64,000 nucleotides of DNA from Tenacibaculum ovolyticum DSM 18103 (lineage in GTDB: Bacteria > Bacteroidota > Bacteroidia > Flavobacteriales > Flavobacteriaceae), in assembly GCF_000430545.1 (NCBI RefSeq), contig NZ_AUMF01000008.1:186001-250000 (forward strand), given 5' to 3'. The notes under the pieces were generated by a model that did not search any database, was not told the origin of the DNA, and saw only the letters and a list, made by a program, of their open reading frames with translations. Shown here in pieces: positions 42,869-50,285 of this stretch (the first letter of the stretch is position 1; the number at the start of each line of letters is the position of its first letter). Made by a program: the position numbers and the translations under genes.

Positions 42869-43990
42869 ATGTCACAAAAAAACGACTTAAAAGAAATAGC
42901 CAAACTCTTTTTTAAGCTAGGAAGTATTGGTTTTGGAGGTCCTGCTGCTCATATTGCCATGATGGAAGATGAAGTAGTAAAAAAGAGAAAATGGATGACC
43001 CAAGAACATTTCTTAGACCTTATAGGAGCTACAAATTTAATTCCGGGACCAAACTCAACAGAAATGACGATGCATTGTGGTCATGAAAAAGCAGGTTGGA
43101 AAGGATTAGTTGTTGCGGGGTTCAGTTTTATTTTTCCAGCAGTAATTATTACAACTATTTTTGCGTGGCTATATCAAGAATACGGTCAGTTACCAAAAGT
43201 TGAACCTTTTATTTACGGTATAAAACCCGCAGTAATTGCCATTATCGTTATGGCTGCATATCGACTAGGTAAAAAAGCAATAAAAAATACGGAGTTAGCC
43301 ATTTTAGGAATCATTGCATTAACTACATGCTTATTAGGCATAAATGAAATTATAACACTTTTTAGTTGTGGACTCTTAGGTATCGGATTGTATTTTTTTA
43401 AACAAAATAAAAACAATTTACACAGTTTTATTCCGCTGATTGCATTTCAAGCAAGTGAATTTATAAACTTAAGTAACATAAAAATATTGGTAACTTTTTT
43501 AAAAATAGGAGCCATATTATATGGTAGTGGTTACGTATTATTCGCCTTTTTAGATTCAGAATTAGTAGCAAATGGTTGGTTAACAAGGCAAGCATTAATT
43601 GATGCTGTTGCCATTGGTCAAATAACACCAGGTCCTGTTTTATCTACTGCCACTTTTATTGGATGGCAACTAAACGGAATAACAGGTGCAATTGCAGCTA
43701 CAATCGGTATTTTTTTGCCCTCATTTATATTTGTGTTGGTATTGAATCCGTTAATACCAAAAATGAGAAACTCTAAAGTTATTCGTTCGATTTTAGACGC
43801 AGTAAATGTTGCCGCAGTAGCATTAATAATTGCTGTTTGCATAAACATGGCTAAAGATACTTTAGTAGATTGGCGAACAATTGTTATTGCTATCACTAGT
43901 TTAATTATTGTCTTTGGCTTTAAAAAACTAAACAGTGCTTTTATTGTTTTAGGTGGTGCTGTTCTTGGCTATTTGTTAACTTTTTTATAA
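42869..43990 (+). CDS. Chromate transporter family membrane protein (two CHR units)
   Basis: The 373-residue, two-unit CHR protein has about 10-12 membrane helices. The N-terminal unit shows FKLGSIGFGGPAAHIAMMEDEVVKKRKW and ATNLIPGPNSTEMTMHCGHEKAG. The C-terminal unit shows FLKIGAILYGSGYVLFAFLDSELV and AIGQITPGPVLSTATFIGWQL, the mirrored signature. ChrA proteins export chromate with proton antiport. Members without chr regulators, as here, may have another anion substrate; no chromate gene is adjacent. Confidence 0.9.
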   Translation: MSQKNDLKEIAKLFFKLGSIGFGGPAAHIAMMEDEVVKKRKWMTQEHFLDLIGATNLIPGPNSTEMTMHCGHEKAGWKGLVVAGFSFIFPAVIITTIFAWLYQEYGQLPKVEPFIYGIKPAVIAIIVMAAYRLGKKAIKNTELAILGIIALTTCLLGINEIITLFSCGLLGIGLYFFKQNKNNLHSFIPLIAFQASEFINLSNIKILVTFLKIGAILYGSGYVLFAFLDSELVANGWLTRQALIDAVAIGQITPGPVLSTATFIGWQLNGITGAIAATIGIFLPSFIFVLVLNPLIPKMRNSKVIRSILDAVNVAAVALIIAVCINMAKDTLVDWRTIVIAITSLIIVFGFKKLNSAFIVLGGAVLGYLLTFL

Positions 43991-44035
43991 ACATTCAAAA
44001 AAAAAGCAAACAAACTTATATCACTTCATTTAGAG

Positions 44036-44043
44036 TATCTTTG
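44036..44043 (+). promoter_or_regulatory. Promoter -7 box (TATCTTTG) of the second DEAD-box helicase
   Basis: Exact TAnnTTTG match, 15 bp before ATG 44059, giving a leader of only a few nucleotides. Confidence 0.5.
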
Positions 44044-44058
44044 CAAAAAAAATAATCA

Positions 44059-45291
44059 ATGCAGTTTTCAGATTTACAACTTAATCAATCAATTTTAAAA
44101 GCACTAAGTGAAGAAAGATATCACAAAGCTACTTTAGTACAGCAAAAAGTGATTCCGTTAGTACTAGATAAAAAAGATGTGATTGTTGGTTCACAAACAG
44201 GATCGGGTAAAACAGCGGCTTTCGCTTTACCTATTCTTCATAATTTAGAACAAGAACCACAAGCTGAACAAGGTGTAAAAAAAATAAAAGCTTTAATTAT
44301 AAGTCCAACCAGAGAGTTAGCTATACAAATTGAAGAAAGCTTTAATACCTACGGTAAACACACAAAATTACAGGCTGCAGCGGTTTATGGAGGTATCTCT
44401 ATAAAACCACAAAAAGAAATTTTAGCAAAAGGAGTTGACGTTTTAGTAGCAACACCTGGTCGTTTTATAGATTTACAAGAACAAGGGAGTATTGACTTAA
44501 ACGCATTAAAAACCTTTGTTTTAGACGAAGCGGATTTAATGTTAGACATGGGCTTTATTCAAGATGTAAGAAAAATTGAAGCATTATGTCCTCGTAAAAA
44601 ACAAACACTACTCTTTTCTGCAACAATGCCCGAAAAAGTAAGTGATTTGGCAAAAGCAATGCTTTACAAACCAGAAACGGTTAATGTAATTCCTACAGGC
44701 AATACAGTAAATAAAATTGGGCAATTACTTTACTATACGCCTAAAAAACATAAAGTAGATTTATGCTTACACTTATTACGCAATACCATACAAGGACGTA
44801 TTATTATTTTTAGACGCACAAAATACGGTGTTGACAAATTAGAGCAAACGCTTTTAAAAAATGGCTACAAAGCAACAAGTGTTCACGGAGATAAAACACA
44901 AATTTTACGTAACCAAGCTATTGAAGATTTTAAAAGTAATAAAGTAAATATTTTAATTGCTACCGATGTTGCTGCTCGTGGTATTGATATTAGTAAAATT
45001 GATGCTGTTATAAATGTAGACATACCAAATGTACCAGAAACTTATGTACACAGAATTGGTAGAACTGGTAGAGCTGGTAAATCTGGAATTGCATTTTCAC
45101 TATGTAGTGCCGATGAAACTAGTTACATTAAAGCAATTCAAGAGTTTTTAAAGAGACCTATAAAAATTATTGAAGACCAACCTTTCCTTTTAGTAAAACC
45201 TAAGCATAAAAAACAACCAAATACCATTAGTAAAAACAAAAAAGGACGTAAGTCTGAAGCTTCTAAAAAGAAGAAAAAACGCTGGTATTAA
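44059..45291 (+). CDS. DEAD-box RNA helicase, RhlE-like
   Basis: The 410-residue protein has an intact set of motifs: Q motif (ATLVQQKVIPL), GSQTGSGKT, PTRELAIQ, GGISI, TPGR, DEAD in VLDEADLMLDMGF, SAT, TDVAARGIDIS and HRIGRTGRAG. A short very basic tail (about 380-410) likely binds RNA. It unwinds RNA in ribosome maturation or decay and is more typical of the RhlE/DeaD group than the DEVD helicase at 15294. It is monocistronic with a terminator at 45322-45356. Confidence 0.94.
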   Translation: MQFSDLQLNQSILKALSEERYHKATLVQQKVIPLVLDKKDVIVGSQTGSGKTAAFALPILHNLEQEPQAEQGVKKIKALIISPTRELAIQIEESFNTYGKHTKLQAAAVYGGISIKPQKEILAKGVDVLVATPGRFIDLQEQGSIDLNALKTFVLDEADLMLDMGFIQDVRKIEALCPRKKQTLLFSATMPEKVSDLAKAMLYKPETVNVIPTGNTVNKIGQLLYYTPKKHKVDLCLHLLRNTIQGRIIIFRRTKYGVDKLEQTLLKNGYKATSVHGDKTQILRNQAIEDFKSNKVNILIATDVAARGIDISKIDAVINVDIPNVPETYVHRIGRTGRAGKSGIAFSLCSADETSYIKAIQEFLKRPIKIIEDQPFLLVKPKHKKQPNTISKNKKGRKSEASKKKKKRWY

Positions 45292-45321
45292 ATAACAGTT
45301 GCTCATAAAATATATCTTTCT

Positions 45322-45356
45322 AAAACCTCTTCAGTACACATGAAGAGGTTTTTATA
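45322..45356 (+). terminator. Terminator after the second DEAD-box helicase gene
   Basis: AAAACCTCTTCA (45322-45333) pairs with TGAAGAGGTTTT (45341-45352), followed by TTAT. Confidence 0.85.
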
Positions 45357-45382
45357 TTTATAGAAAAGTAATAAAAATGGAT

Positions 45383-45452
45383 TGAAGCTATTTCCCGCTT
45401 TTCACACTCGCTCTCTGCGAGGAGCTCAAACAAATGCTTCAATCGGGGCTAA
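45383..45452 (+). repeat. 70-bp REP-like repeat, copy 1 (inverted relative to 48551-48620)
   Basis: It is the reverse complement of 48551-48620 with two mismatches in 70 bp. It is G+C-richer than its surroundings and contains the hairpin CTCGC/GCGAG and outer CCCG/CGGG pairs. It lies in the gap between a helicase gene and the GlcG gene. Confidence 0.9.
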
Positions 45453-45580
45453 ACCTATTTACTTATTATCTAAAAAACATAAAAATCCCTTTTCTTTCAG
45501 ATAACCATCTGTTCTTATTATAAAAAACAAATCTTTACTTTTACCCCTTTCTTTAATAGTTTTAAAAAACTACAACCACT

Positions 45581-45982
45581 ATGAATATAACATTAGAAGA
45601 AGCTAAAAAAGTAATTGCCAATGCAACAGCAAAAGCTGAAGCTTTAAATACTAAAATGAGTATCTCTGTGGTAGACACTAGTGCTAATTTGGTAACTTTC
45701 GAACGTATGGATGGTGCTTTTCTAGGCCCTATTGATATTGCTATAAAAAAAGCAAAAACAGCAAGTCTTTTTGGTAAAAATACGGGTGACCTTGGACAAT
45801 TATCTCAACCTGGAGGTCCTTTATACAATATTGAACATTCTAATAATGGTTTAATTACTTTCCCTGGAGGAATACCTATAAAAAATAAACAAAACATAAT
45901 TATTGGAGCTATTGGAGTAAGTGGTAGTACTGTTGAAAATGATTTTGAAGTAGCCAAAGCTGGTGTAACTGCACTTTTATAA
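45581..45982 (+). CDS. GlcG/HbpS family (DUF336) protein
   Basis: The 133-residue protein matches the GlcG/HbpS fold: [28 protein letters not shown], then [24 protein letters not shown], then [36 protein letters not shown]. Family members bind haem or respond to redox (HbpS) or accompany glycolate genes (GlcG); no glycolate genes are here. It lies between the 70-bp repeat and a lipoprotein gene 34 bp downstream. No signal peptide is visible, so it may be cytosolic. Confidence 0.88.
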   Translation: MNITLEEAKKVIANATAKAEALNTKMSISVVDTSANLVTFERMDGAFLGPIDIAIKKAKTASLFGKNTGDLGQLSQPGGPLYNIEHSNNGLITFPGGIPIKNKQNIIIGAIGVSGSTVENDFEVAKAGVTALL

Positions 45983-46016
45983 AGCTATATTTTTAAATAA
46001 CACTAAACAATTAGGC

Positions 46017-46595
46017 ATGATAAGAACTATTCTATTAGGTTTTATTTTAATCTCTTTTTTAAATTGTAAACCACAAAAAGAAAAAAAAGTTAATGATAAA
46101 ATTAACACACCTAAGGTTAAAGAATTAAAAAGTGACACTCTTAAAAAAACAACAAATAAAGCAAGTAAAAACGACCGTACTAAAACTCAAAAAAACAACG
46201 TTGTATTAGCCACTTTAATTCCAGTAGAGATTTTAAACGCAAAAGAAAAGGATGTATATAAAAAATATGGATTAGCTTTTTCAGGTAACTGCTATAACTG
46301 CGATTTAGCTAAATTTAGAATTGAAAACCATAGTATTTTTATAACCAATGTTTGTGCCCCTGAAACCGAATTAAGTTTTGACATTGTAAAGCTATCAACC
46401 AATAGAAATATGATTGAAATTAATACTAAAAATTACAGCTTTCAATTTTTAAGAATTGCCAATGACCCAGTATATGAATTAAAAATAATTAATGCTGATT
46501 TTAAAAATAAAGACCTGCTAATTAGTAAATATTTTACATTAAAAAAAGACCTAGTAAAATTTGAAGTTCATGATTGTGGAGACTTTGACGGATAA
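46017..46595 (+). CDS. Small lipoprotein of unknown function
   Basis: The 192-residue protein starts MIRTILLGFILISFLNC, with a lipid-modified C17 in a relaxed Bacteroidota lipobox. A Lys/Thr/Asn-rich low-complexity linker (about 18-60) leads to a compact domain (about 70-192) with three further cysteines (GNCYNCDL, NVCAPE). The cysteines might bind a metal or form disulfides. It is 34 bp downstream of the GlcG-like gene and may be co-transcribed. I do not recognise the family. Confidence 0.7.
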   Translation: MIRTILLGFILISFLNCKPQKEKKVNDKINTPKVKELKSDTLKKTTNKASKNDRTKTQKNNVVLATLIPVEILNAKEKDVYKKYGLAFSGNCYNCDLAKFRIENHSIFITNVCAPETELSFDIVKLSTNRNMIEINTKNYSFQFLRIANDPVYELKIINADFKNKDLLISKYFTLKKDLVKFEVHDCGDFDG

Positions 46596-46691
46596 CAAAA
46601 AATTAACTCACGCTATAAACACAAATAGAACCGATTATTTAAAGCAAAATATAAATAAGCGATTCTAAATAAACTAACTAATAACTTAAAA

Positions 46692-47291
46692 TTAGTTAAA
46701 AGATTTAAAGTATATACCAAGAAGTGACTCATACCTCTTAAGCTCTTCAATAATATTTGCGTTTTTTTCAACATCATAAAATGGGATAGATGCCATTAAA
46801 CTTAACCCTAAATATTTATTCATTGCATGAAACCCCGATAGCGCACTATCGTCAACCTTTAATTCATTAAACAACCCGGTTGCTAAAGTAAATGCTTCTT
46901 CAGGCGCATTCCAACTTGTTGTTACAATATAACTCTTGCCATTTAACAAACCTCCTGTACCATAATTATTTTTTGGGTTTTCAGCATTCCTTCCATCACT
47001 ATTCCAAAGCCCATTTCTATACCCTGCTGTTAACACTTCATCCAAATACTTTTTAAACTTAAAAGGTACAGAAAACCACCAAATAGGTGTGTGATAAATT
47101 ATAACATCAGCCCAGACAAACTTCAAAACTTCCTTTTCTACTTCATACACTTCATTTATTTCAGTCACTCTAACTTTATAATTATTTTTATCCTCAAAAA
47201 AAGATTTACTAATCGTAAATAAAGATTTATTGAATTCTCCTTTTGCATCTGCAAACGAATGCCAACCGTTTATTATTAATATATTTTTCAT
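46692..47291 (-). CDS. NAD(P)H-dependent oxidoreductase, MdaB/flavodoxin-fold type
   Basis: The 199-residue protein resembles MdaB (modulator of drug activity) and other FMN or FAD quinone reductases: INGWHSFADAKGEFN at the start, DVIIYHTPIWWFSVPFKFKKYLDEVLTAGYRNG in the middle, and GGLLNGKSYIVTTSWNAPEEAF later. It should reduce quinones by two electrons and limit oxidative stress. It is divergent from the LysR gene at 47385, and both genes have -7 boxes in the 93-bp gap, so it is the likely LysR target. Confidence 0.87.
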   Translation of the reverse strand: MKNILIINGWHSFADAKGEFNKSLFTISKSFFEDKNNYKVRVTEINEVYEVEKEVLKFVWADVIIYHTPIWWFSVPFKFKKYLDEVLTAGYRNGLWNSDGRNAENPKNNYGTGGLLNGKSYIVTTSWNAPEEAFTLATGLFNELKVDDSALSGFHAMNKYLGLSLMASIPFYDVEKNANIIEELKRYESLLGIYFKSFN

Positions 47292-47313
47292 TAATATTTA
47301 TTTTTATATCACA

Positions 47314-47321
47314 CAAAAATA
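47314..47321 (-). promoter_or_regulatory. Promoter -7 box (TATTTTTG) of the oxidoreductase gene
   Basis: Minus-strand exact TAnnTTTG match, 22 bp upstream of the start. A TATA-N11-TATA element at 47320-47338 overlaps it and fits the T-N11-A spacing of LysR sites, but the region is AT-rich, so this is weak. Confidence 0.45.
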
Positions 47322-47357
47322 TAGCAAGAAAACATATAACTAAAATAACACAAATCA

Positions 47358-47365
47358 TACCTTTG
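47358..47365 (+). promoter_or_regulatory. Promoter -7 box (TACCTTTG) of the LysR-family gene
   Basis: Plus-strand exact TAnnTTTG match, 19 bp before ATG 47385. Confidence 0.45.
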
Positions 47366-47384
47366 TATTATAAAAATAATAGCA

Positions 47385-48293
47385 ATGATAAACCTAGAAT
47401 GGTACAGAACGTTTAAGGCAGTATATGAAGAAGGAAATTTAACAAGAGCTTCAAAAAAACTATTTTCTTCACAACCAGGAGTTAGTTTACATATTGGTTC
47501 TTTAGAATCGTATGTAGGCTACAAACTCTTTGAGAGGACATCTAGAAATATGATTGCCACAGAAAGAGCAATAATTTTATATGACTATATTTTAGAGTCT
47601 TTACAAAAATTAGAAAAATCTGAAAATCATTTCAAGAAAATAGGAAACGGCATTAGGCAAACATTAAGCATAGGAATGTGCTCAGAAGTTTTTCAAACTT
47701 TTTTCGAACCCAATATGAGTAGTTTTGATTTTGATATTATAGCACATTTTGGTGAATATCCACAAATGTTAAAAGAATTAGAAGAAGGTATTTTAGATTT
47801 AGTTATTACACCTAAAAAAAACACGAATCAAAATATTGATTACACTCCTTTTTTTCATCAAGATATATGGTTAGTTGCAAACAATAAAACAGATACAAAA
47901 AAAATAGAAACTACTATTGAGAACCAAGATTGGAAATCATTAGAAAACGAACTTAAAAAGCAAATTTGGTATAGTTCTTCTAATGTAACAGGATTTATAA
48001 AACAATTCTGGCTTACAAACTTTAATAAAAAAGAGTATAATAAACCGAATTACATTGTTCCAAACATGAATTCAATTATTAGATGTTTAAAAACAAGTAA
48101 AGGAATTGCATTAATTCCAAGTTTTTTATGCACTGAAGAACTTAAAAACAAAAACCTAAAGCTTATATGGAAAAGTAACAATCAATTAAAAGATGTTTTT
48201 TATTTCGCTAAGAAAAAGAACAAAAAATTAAAAGCCGCAGCAACCATAATAGAAACCATCATAACAGAGGAATCATTAAAATACAAGGAATAA
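47385..48293 (+). CDS. LysR-family transcriptional regulator
   Basis: The 302-residue protein has the LysR helix-turn-helix at about 2-60 (LEWYRTFKAVYEEGNLTRAS, KKLFSSQPGVSLHIGSLE, KLFERTSRNMIATERA). The C-terminal effector-binding region (about 90-300) has the usual two-lobe pattern (SIGMCSEVFQTFFEPN, ILDLVITPKKN). LysR proteins sense small molecules or oxidants and often control the divergent gene, here the NAD(P)H oxidoreductase. It lies just left of two repeated elements at 48394-48620. Confidence 0.92.
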   Translation: MINLEWYRTFKAVYEEGNLTRASKKLFSSQPGVSLHIGSLESYVGYKLFERTSRNMIATERAIILYDYILESLQKLEKSENHFKKIGNGIRQTLSIGMCSEVFQTFFEPNMSSFDFDIIAHFGEYPQMLKELEEGILDLVITPKKNTNQNIDYTPFFHQDIWLVANNKTDTKKIETTIENQDWKSLENELKKQIWYSSSNVTGFIKQFWLTNFNKKEYNKPNYIVPNMNSIIRCLKTSKGIALIPSFLCTEELKNKNLKLIWKSNNQLKDVFYFAKKKNKKLKAAATIIETIITEESLKYKE

Positions 48294-48393
48294 AATCAAC
48301 ACGTTTAATTACAATAGTGTATAAATAACTTAATTAAAACACTTAAAGATCAGTATATAATTATCTATATTTTAATTAAAACACCTTGAAAAA

Positions 48394-48462
48394 TGTCTGA
48401 TTGAGCGCAGTCGAAACCTATTTTTAACAGGCTAATAATTCTCGACTGCGCTCGAACCGACA
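48394..48462. repeat. REP-like inverted repeat with TGAGCGCAGTCGA arms
   Basis: TGAGCGCAGTCGA at 48402-48414 pairs with TCGACTGCGCTC at 48442-48453; outer TGTC/GACA bases extend the match. A close relative of one arm (TCTCGACTCCGCTCGAAATA) occurs inside the ogt coding sequence at 55742-55761. Confidence 0.85.
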
Positions 48463-48550
48463 ATAAAAATTTAATCAAAAAACCAAATACTTAACAGCAC
48501 GTATTTAATTACTAACTTCTAAAAAAGCATACCTAAACTCTATAAAGTGG

Positions 48551-48620
48551 TTAGCCCCGATTGTAGCATTTGTTTGAGCTCCTCGCAGAGAGCGAGTGCG
48601 AAAAGCGGGAAATAGCTTCA
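48551..48620 (-). repeat. 70-bp REP-like repeat, copy 2 (inverted relative to 45383-45452)
   Basis: It matches the reverse complement of copy 1 at 68 of 70 positions. The two copies lie 3.1 kb apart and bracket the GlcG, lipoprotein, oxidoreductase and LysR genes. Confidence 0.9.
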
Positions 48621-48710
48621 AAAAAATTAGAGAATAAAAACTATTTCTTTTTTTAACGTCCACGCATAACTACTATAAAAAATAAGGTGATTTTGTCAAA
48701 TCAATTATTA

Positions 48711-48726
48711 ATCGTAATATTGCAAT
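48711..48726. promoter_or_regulatory. Candidate ArsR operator upstream of arsR
   Basis: ATCGTAATATTGCAAT is a nearly perfect inverted repeat. It matches the second site (49090-49105) at 14 of 16 positions, and their consensus ATCGYAATATTRCAAT is palindromic except at one base pair. It lies 15 bp before the arsR start. Confidence 0.7.
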
Positions 48727-48741
48727 ATAATAATTAAACAA

Positions 48742-49071
48742 ATGGGACTTACCAAGTCAGAAATATTTACACCAGAACAAAATGATCTTGCTAAAATAGC
48801 AAAGGTACTTGGGCATCCTGCTCGCATTGCCATTTTACAACATTTATTTAAAATAAACTCTTGCGTTTGTGGTGATTTAGTAAATGAAATCGGATTAGCA
48901 CAACCTACTATTTCTCAACATTTAAAGGAATTAAAAAATATGAAGCTTATTAAAGGTAACATAGAAGGCACGAGTGTTTGTTATTGTATAGACCAAGAAA
49001 ACTGGAAAGAAATAAAAACATTATTAAATAGCTTTTTAAATCTTGATGGAAACTCAAGTAATTGCTGTTAA
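48742..49071 (+). CDS. arsR: ArsR/SmtB-family arsenic-type repressor
   Basis: The 109-residue winged-helix repressor has VLGHPARIAILQHLFK and LAQPTISQHLKELKNMKLIKG as its helix-turn-helix. The metalloid-binding cysteines appear as CVCGDLV (C41, C43), matching the ELCVCDL site of arsenite-sensing ArsR. Two more cysteines end the chain (NCC). It should repress its own operon and release DNA on binding As(III) or Sb(III). It is flanked by two copies of the same operator-like palindrome. Confidence 0.93.
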   Translation: MGLTKSEIFTPEQNDLAKIAKVLGHPARIAILQHLFKINSCVCGDLVNEIGLAQPTISQHLKELKNMKLIKGNIEGTSVCYCIDQENWKEIKTLLNSFLNLDGNSSNCC

Positions 49072-49089
49072 AAAAATTTACAATAATCT

Positions 49090-49105
49090 ATCGCAATATT
49101 ACAAT
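49090..49105. promoter_or_regulatory. Second candidate ArsR operator, between arsR and DUF6428
   Basis: ATCGCAATATTACAAT repeats the 48711 site with two complementary changes. Its position 15 bp before the DUF6428 start suggests an internal ArsR-controlled promoter. Confidence 0.68.
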
Positions 49106-49119
49106 TAAAATAAAAAGAC

Positions 49120-49587
49120 ATGAAATTATCAGAAATTAAAAGACATTTAGCTTCATTAAAAACAATTGCTTTTCAATTACCTAATGGAGAATTAGTACCA
49201 AATCATTTTCACGTAACTGAAGTTGGAAAAATAACGAAAAACTTTATTGACTGTGGCGGTACTGTAAGAAATGAAGAGGTTGTAAACTTTCAATTATGGA
49301 AAGCTGATGATTATGATCACAGGTTACATCCAGAAAAATTGGTTCATATTATTGAACTCTCAGAAAAAACATTAAACATTCCTGATTTAGATATTGAGGT
49401 AGAGTATCAAGGTGCTACAATTGGTAAATATGGTTTAGACTTCGACGGAACAAATTTTTTACTTACAACAAAACAAACAGATTGTTTAGCAAAAGATAAC
49501 TGTGGAATTCCTGAAGAAAAGCCAAAAGTAAAATTATCAAACATACAAGTACAAAATAGTTGCGACCCTAATTCTGGTTGTTGTTAA
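49120..49587 (+). CDS. DUF6428 family protein with C-terminal cysteines
   Basis: The 155-residue protein resembles DUF6428 proteins that occur in Bacteroidota ars operons. It begins MKLSEIKRHLASLKTIAFQLPNGELVPNHFHVTEVG and has VNFQLWKADDYDHRLHPEKLVHIIELSEK. The C-terminal third is cysteine-rich (TDCLAKDNCGIPEE, NSCDPNSGCC), which could bind arsenite or another thiophilic metalloid. Function is unknown. It lies in a tight operon: 48 bp after arsR with an operator between them, and 17 bp before the phosphatase gene. Confidence 0.85.
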   Translation: MKLSEIKRHLASLKTIAFQLPNGELVPNHFHVTEVGKITKNFIDCGGTVRNEEVVNFQLWKADDYDHRLHPEKLVHIIELSEKTLNIPDLDIEVEYQGATIGKYGLDFDGTNFLLTTKQTDCLAKDNCGIPEEKPKVKLSNIQVQNSCDPNSGCC

Positions 49588-49604
49588 ATTTTAAAATATA
49601 AGAA

Positions 49605-50210
49605 ATGTACGCTCAAATAAATAAAAGCATCCATAACTTACCTGTAGTTTCTAACGAAAGGAAAGAAATATTGGCCCCCTTAGTGCAATATATACAAGAT
49701 AAAGTAAACAAAAAACAGGTTATTAACCTCAACTTTATTTGTACTCATAATTCTAGGCGAAGTCATTTATCTCAAATATGGGCACAGGTAATGGCTTATA
49801 ATTATAACATTAACAATGTTTATACATATTCTGGCGGTACAGAAGCCACTAGAATGAATGGTACCATTGTTAATACTTTGGTTGATTTTGGATTTAAAAT
49901 TCAACAATTATCAGATAACAGCAATCCCGTTTTTGCTATAAAATATACAAATAACGGGCTACCTATAATTGGTTTTTCTAAAAAGTATGACGATGATTTT
50001 AATCCTGTTTCTGAATTTGGAGCAATTATGACGTGTTCGCAAGCAGATGATGGATGTCCTTTTATAACAGGAGCCGAAGGTCGTTTTCCTATAACGTTTG
50101 AAGACCCGAAAGCATATGATAACACACCTTTAGAAAAAGAAAAATATGCTGCTTGTTGTTTATTAATTGCCTCGGAAATGAACTACGTATTTTCGGTTAT
50201 TAAAAAATAA
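49605..50210 (+). CDS. Low-molecular-weight phosphatase/arsenate-reductase-like protein
   Basis: The 201-residue protein has a CX5R loop at C46-R52 (FICTHNSRRSHLSQIWAQ), typical of low-molecular-weight protein tyrosine phosphatases and of thioredoxin-type ArsC enzymes. Other cysteines (MTCSQADDGCPF, AACCLLIAS) could act in a redox relay like that of ArsC. In an ars operon it most likely reduces arsenate, but phosphatase activity cannot be ruled out. It is the last gene of the arsR operon; the terminator is at 50227-50265. Confidence 0.87.
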   Translation: MYAQINKSIHNLPVVSNERKEILAPLVQYIQDKVNKKQVINLNFICTHNSRRSHLSQIWAQVMAYNYNINNVYTYSGGTEATRMNGTIVNTLVDFGFKIQQLSDNSNPVFAIKYTNNGLPIIGFSKKYDDDFNPVSEFGAIMTCSQADDGCPFITGAEGRFPITFEDPKAYDNTPLEKEKYAACCLLIASEMNYVFSVIKK

Positions 50211-50226
50211 AAACTTTGATTAATAT

Positions 50227-50265
50227 AAAAAAGGCATTCGATTTTTAATCAAATGCCTTTTTTTA
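50227..50265 (+). terminator. Terminator between the ars operon and rsmG, likely bidirectional
   Basis: A long AT-rich stem with core GGCATT/AATGCC (left 50227-50243, right 50247-50263) is flanked by A and T runs. Confidence 0.85.
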
Positions 50266-50285
50266 TTACTCTTTAGTGAACTTAT

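Larger units (their letters stand above)
48294..48741. other. Intergenic region with two repeat elements and the arsR promoter/operator
   Basis: From left to right it holds an imperfect inverted repeat (48394-48462), the second copy of the 70-bp repeat (48551-48620), and an ArsR operator candidate (48711-48726). I see no ORF that I can support. Confidence 0.7.
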
